This document shows positions 15,681-16,826 of a stretch of 16,826 nt of DNA, in pieces (the first letter of the stretch is position 1; each line of letters begins with the position of its first letter). Location of the stretch: positions 1-16,826 of the forward strand of contig CALAEU010000116.1 in the NCBI GenBank assembly GCA_937891215.1. The letters are read 5' to 3'. The DNA is from an uncultured Clostridia bacterium (GTDB lineage: Bacteria > Bacillota_A > Clostridia > Oscillospirales > Acutalibacteraceae). Both the position numbers and the translations under genes were made by a program. The notes under the pieces are model-generated. The model saw only the letters and a list, made by a program, of their open reading frames with translations. It had not been told where the DNA came from and ran no database searches.

Positions 15681-16144
15681 GTATGGATATTATTATAAAA
15701 ATTATTGCTGGTGTTATAAGTACAATAGGTTTTGCAATAATTTTCAGATTGCGTATTAAACACATTCCGCTGGCAGCACTTGATGGGCTAGTTGCTTGCG
15801 TTGTTTACTTTGTTTGTCTCGAGTTTATAAGTGATGACTTGTTTATAGCAAATATGTTAGCGTCATTTGCAACTGCAGGTTTTGCAGAAATTTGTGCAAG
15901 GGTAGGCAAAGCTCCGTCAACAATATTCCTGTTACCTGGTTGTATTGCTTTAGTTCCTGGTGGTACACTTTACCAGGCTATGAGAAACCTTTTAATTAAA
16001 GATTATGATGAATTTGGTGCTCAACTTCTTATAACAGGTAAAGTCGCAATTGCAATCGGTGGCGGTATTATTGCTGTTTTGATTATAAGATTTTTCCTGA
16101 ATAAATTAAAAACAAATAAAAGCAATAAAAAAGAACCTGCTTGA
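15677..16144 (+). CDS. ThrE-family exporter, small subunit (ThrE_2-like)
   Basis: The 155-residue integral membrane protein corresponds to the C-terminal half of ThrE. It has about four or five hydrophobic helices (6-24, 31-52, 56-75, 81-97, 118-141) and the conserved LLPGCIALVPGGTLYQAMRNLL stretch (85-106). It ends in a basic tail (KLKTNKSNKKEPA). TTG 15677 is chosen because GGAGG at 15663-15667 stands 9 bases before it and the start overlaps the previous stop (TTGA). ATG 15683 would be 15 bases from the site and remove only two residues. The two subunits should form one transporter, as in other split ThrE pairs. Confidence 0.87.
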   Translation: MSMDIIIKIIAGVISTIGFAIIFRLRIKHIPLAALDGLVACVVYFVCLEFISDDLFIANMLASFATAGFAEICARVGKAPSTIFLLPGCIALVPGGTLYQAMRNLLIKDYDEFGAQLLITGKVAIAIGGGIIAVLIIRFFLNKLKTNKSNKKEPA

Positions 16145-16160
16145 CAGGTTCTTTTTTATT
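16127..16160. terminator. Bidirectional intrinsic terminator between convergent genes
   Basis: GAACCTG (16133-16139) and CAGGTTC (16145-16151) form a 7-bp stem with a CTTGA loop. A-runs on the left and T-runs on the right extend it and give a T-tract on both strands. It ends the his/exporter transcript on the + strand and the alcohol dehydrogenase transcript on the minus strand. The TGA stop of the exporter gene (16142-16144) lies in the loop. Confidence 0.9.
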
Positions 16161-16164
16161 GGAA

Positions 16165-16826
16165 TTATTTCTGTAAATTCTTAATTATTGCTTTACATTC
16201 CTCAAGATTCATAATCTTTGGAACAGGGTAGAGTGGGTTGCCTTCTTTAAGAGCGCGTGTAGCAATTAACTCAATATCTTCATCTTTAATTCCTTCAAAT
16301 TTATCCGGTATATTCATTTTTTTGTTGAGTTCTTTAATTGCATAAATAAATTTTTCTGCTTTTTCTTTTTCGGTCGTGAGTCCATCTGTAATATCTGCAA
16401 CATCAGCAAGAATTGCAAGTCTGTGGTGAGCAGATTCGCCGAAGAACTCGAGTATGTAAGGAAGAATAACTGCGTTAGCAAGTCCGTGTGGAATACCATA
16501 CATACCACCTAAATTGTGAGCAATAGCATGAACATAACCAACATAAGCTCTTGTAAATGCAACACCAGCATAGAATGAAGCAACAAGCATATTTTCTCTT
16601 GCTTCAATGTTTTTGCCGTCTTCATACACTTTTTCAATGTTCTCAAAAATAAGTTTTGTAGCTTTTAAGGCAGCATCTTCAGTTGATTTTACATTGCTTC
16701 TACCAATAAATGCTTCAACAGCGTGTGTGAGGGCGTCCATACCGGTAGTTGAAGTAATATGTGGTGGAAGGCCTACTGTAAGCTCAGGGTCAAGAACTGC
16801 AAATTTAGGACGGAGAACAGGGTCAT
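16165..16826 (-). CDS. Iron-containing alcohol dehydrogenase, C-terminal part (5' end outside window)
   Basis: This belongs to the group III, iron-dependent NAD(P) alcohol dehydrogenases (FucO, butanol dehydrogenase and 1,3-propanediol dehydrogenase types). The frame stays open to the window edge, so the 219 visible residues are a 3' fragment; the methionine at 16740 is internal. The fragment starts DPVLRPKFAVLDPEL, then LPPHITSTTGMDALTHAVEA. The metal ligands match FucO: D30 and H34 (MDALTH), and H99 and H113 in HAIAHNLGGMYGIPHGLANA. The NAD-binding N-terminal domain is missing from view. It runs toward the exporter operon and shares its terminator. Substrate cannot be told from this fragment. 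Confidence 0.93.
   Translation of the reverse strand, partial: DPVLRPKFAVLDPELTVGLPPHITSTTGMDALTHAVEAFIGRSNVKSTEDAALKATKLIFENIEKVYEDGKNIEARENMLVASFYAGVAFTRAYVGYVHAIAHNLGGMYGIPHGLANAVILPYILEFFGESAHHRLAILADVADITDGLTTEKEKAEKFIYAIKELNKKMNIPDKFEGIKDEDIELIATRALKEGNPLYPVPKIMNLEECKAIIKNLQK

Noticed and set aside
1..16826. CRISPR array, tRNA, rRNA, insertion sequence, prophage or defence system
   Set aside because: No regularly spaced direct repeats, no tRNA cloverleaf, no transposase or integrase and no restriction or defence domains were seen on reading both strands; by-eye reading could miss a degenerate element.

Overview
The window is an A/T-rich stretch of a low-GC Gram-positive genome. It most likely comes from an anaerobic clostridial lineage (Oscillospirales/Ruminococcaceae-like). 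The grounds are a ClpC with a UVR linker, a YerC/TrpR-like regulator heading a histidine operon, the HisZ plus short HisG pair, a split ThrE exporter, and an iron-dependent alcohol dehydrogenase. This placement is inference; no rRNA or other taxonomic marker is present.

Layout. (1) 1-1539: 3' part of clpC, cut by the window edge. (2) 1557-1850: a one-gene unit for a small PspC-domain membrane protein, with its own consensus promoter and a good intrinsic terminator. (3) 1851-5239: a second unit with a near-consensus promoter, coding for a GH3-family adenylating enzyme, a condensation/acyltransferase-fold protein with a modified HHxxxDG motif, and a 65-residue two-helix membrane protein. This looks like a small amide- or ester-forming pathway of unknown product and is the least explained part of the window. 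(4) 5240-5594: a non-coding gap with nested palindromes, then the promoter and a candidate operator of the his operon. (5) 5595-14881: a nearly complete histidine biosynthesis operon in the order TrpR-like regulator, hisZ, hisG, hisD, hisC, hisB, hisH, hisA, hisF, a trehalase/GH63-like glycosidase, hisIE. (6) 14898-16144: two overlapping genes for a split ThrE-type amino-acid exporter, apparently in the same transcript, ending in a bidirectional terminator. (7) 16165-16826, minus strand: the C-terminal part of an iron-containing alcohol dehydrogenase, convergent with the operon and cut by the window edge.

How the genes work together. HisZG, HisIE, HisA, HisHF, HisB, HisC and HisD supply every step from PRPP and ATP to histidine except histidinol-phosphate phosphatase, which is not in the cluster. 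Genes from hisZ to hisF overlap or nearly touch, which suggests translational coupling. From the glycosidase onward the genes are separated by short gaps with their own ribosome binding sites, which suggests that this part was joined to the operon separately. The leader before the regulator is too short for a T-box, so control is more likely through the TrpR-like protein at a TTTAACAG-N14-CTGTTAAA dyad covering the promoter. A perfect 14-bp inverted repeat inside the start of the first exporter gene is unexplained and could set expression of the exporter relative to the his genes.
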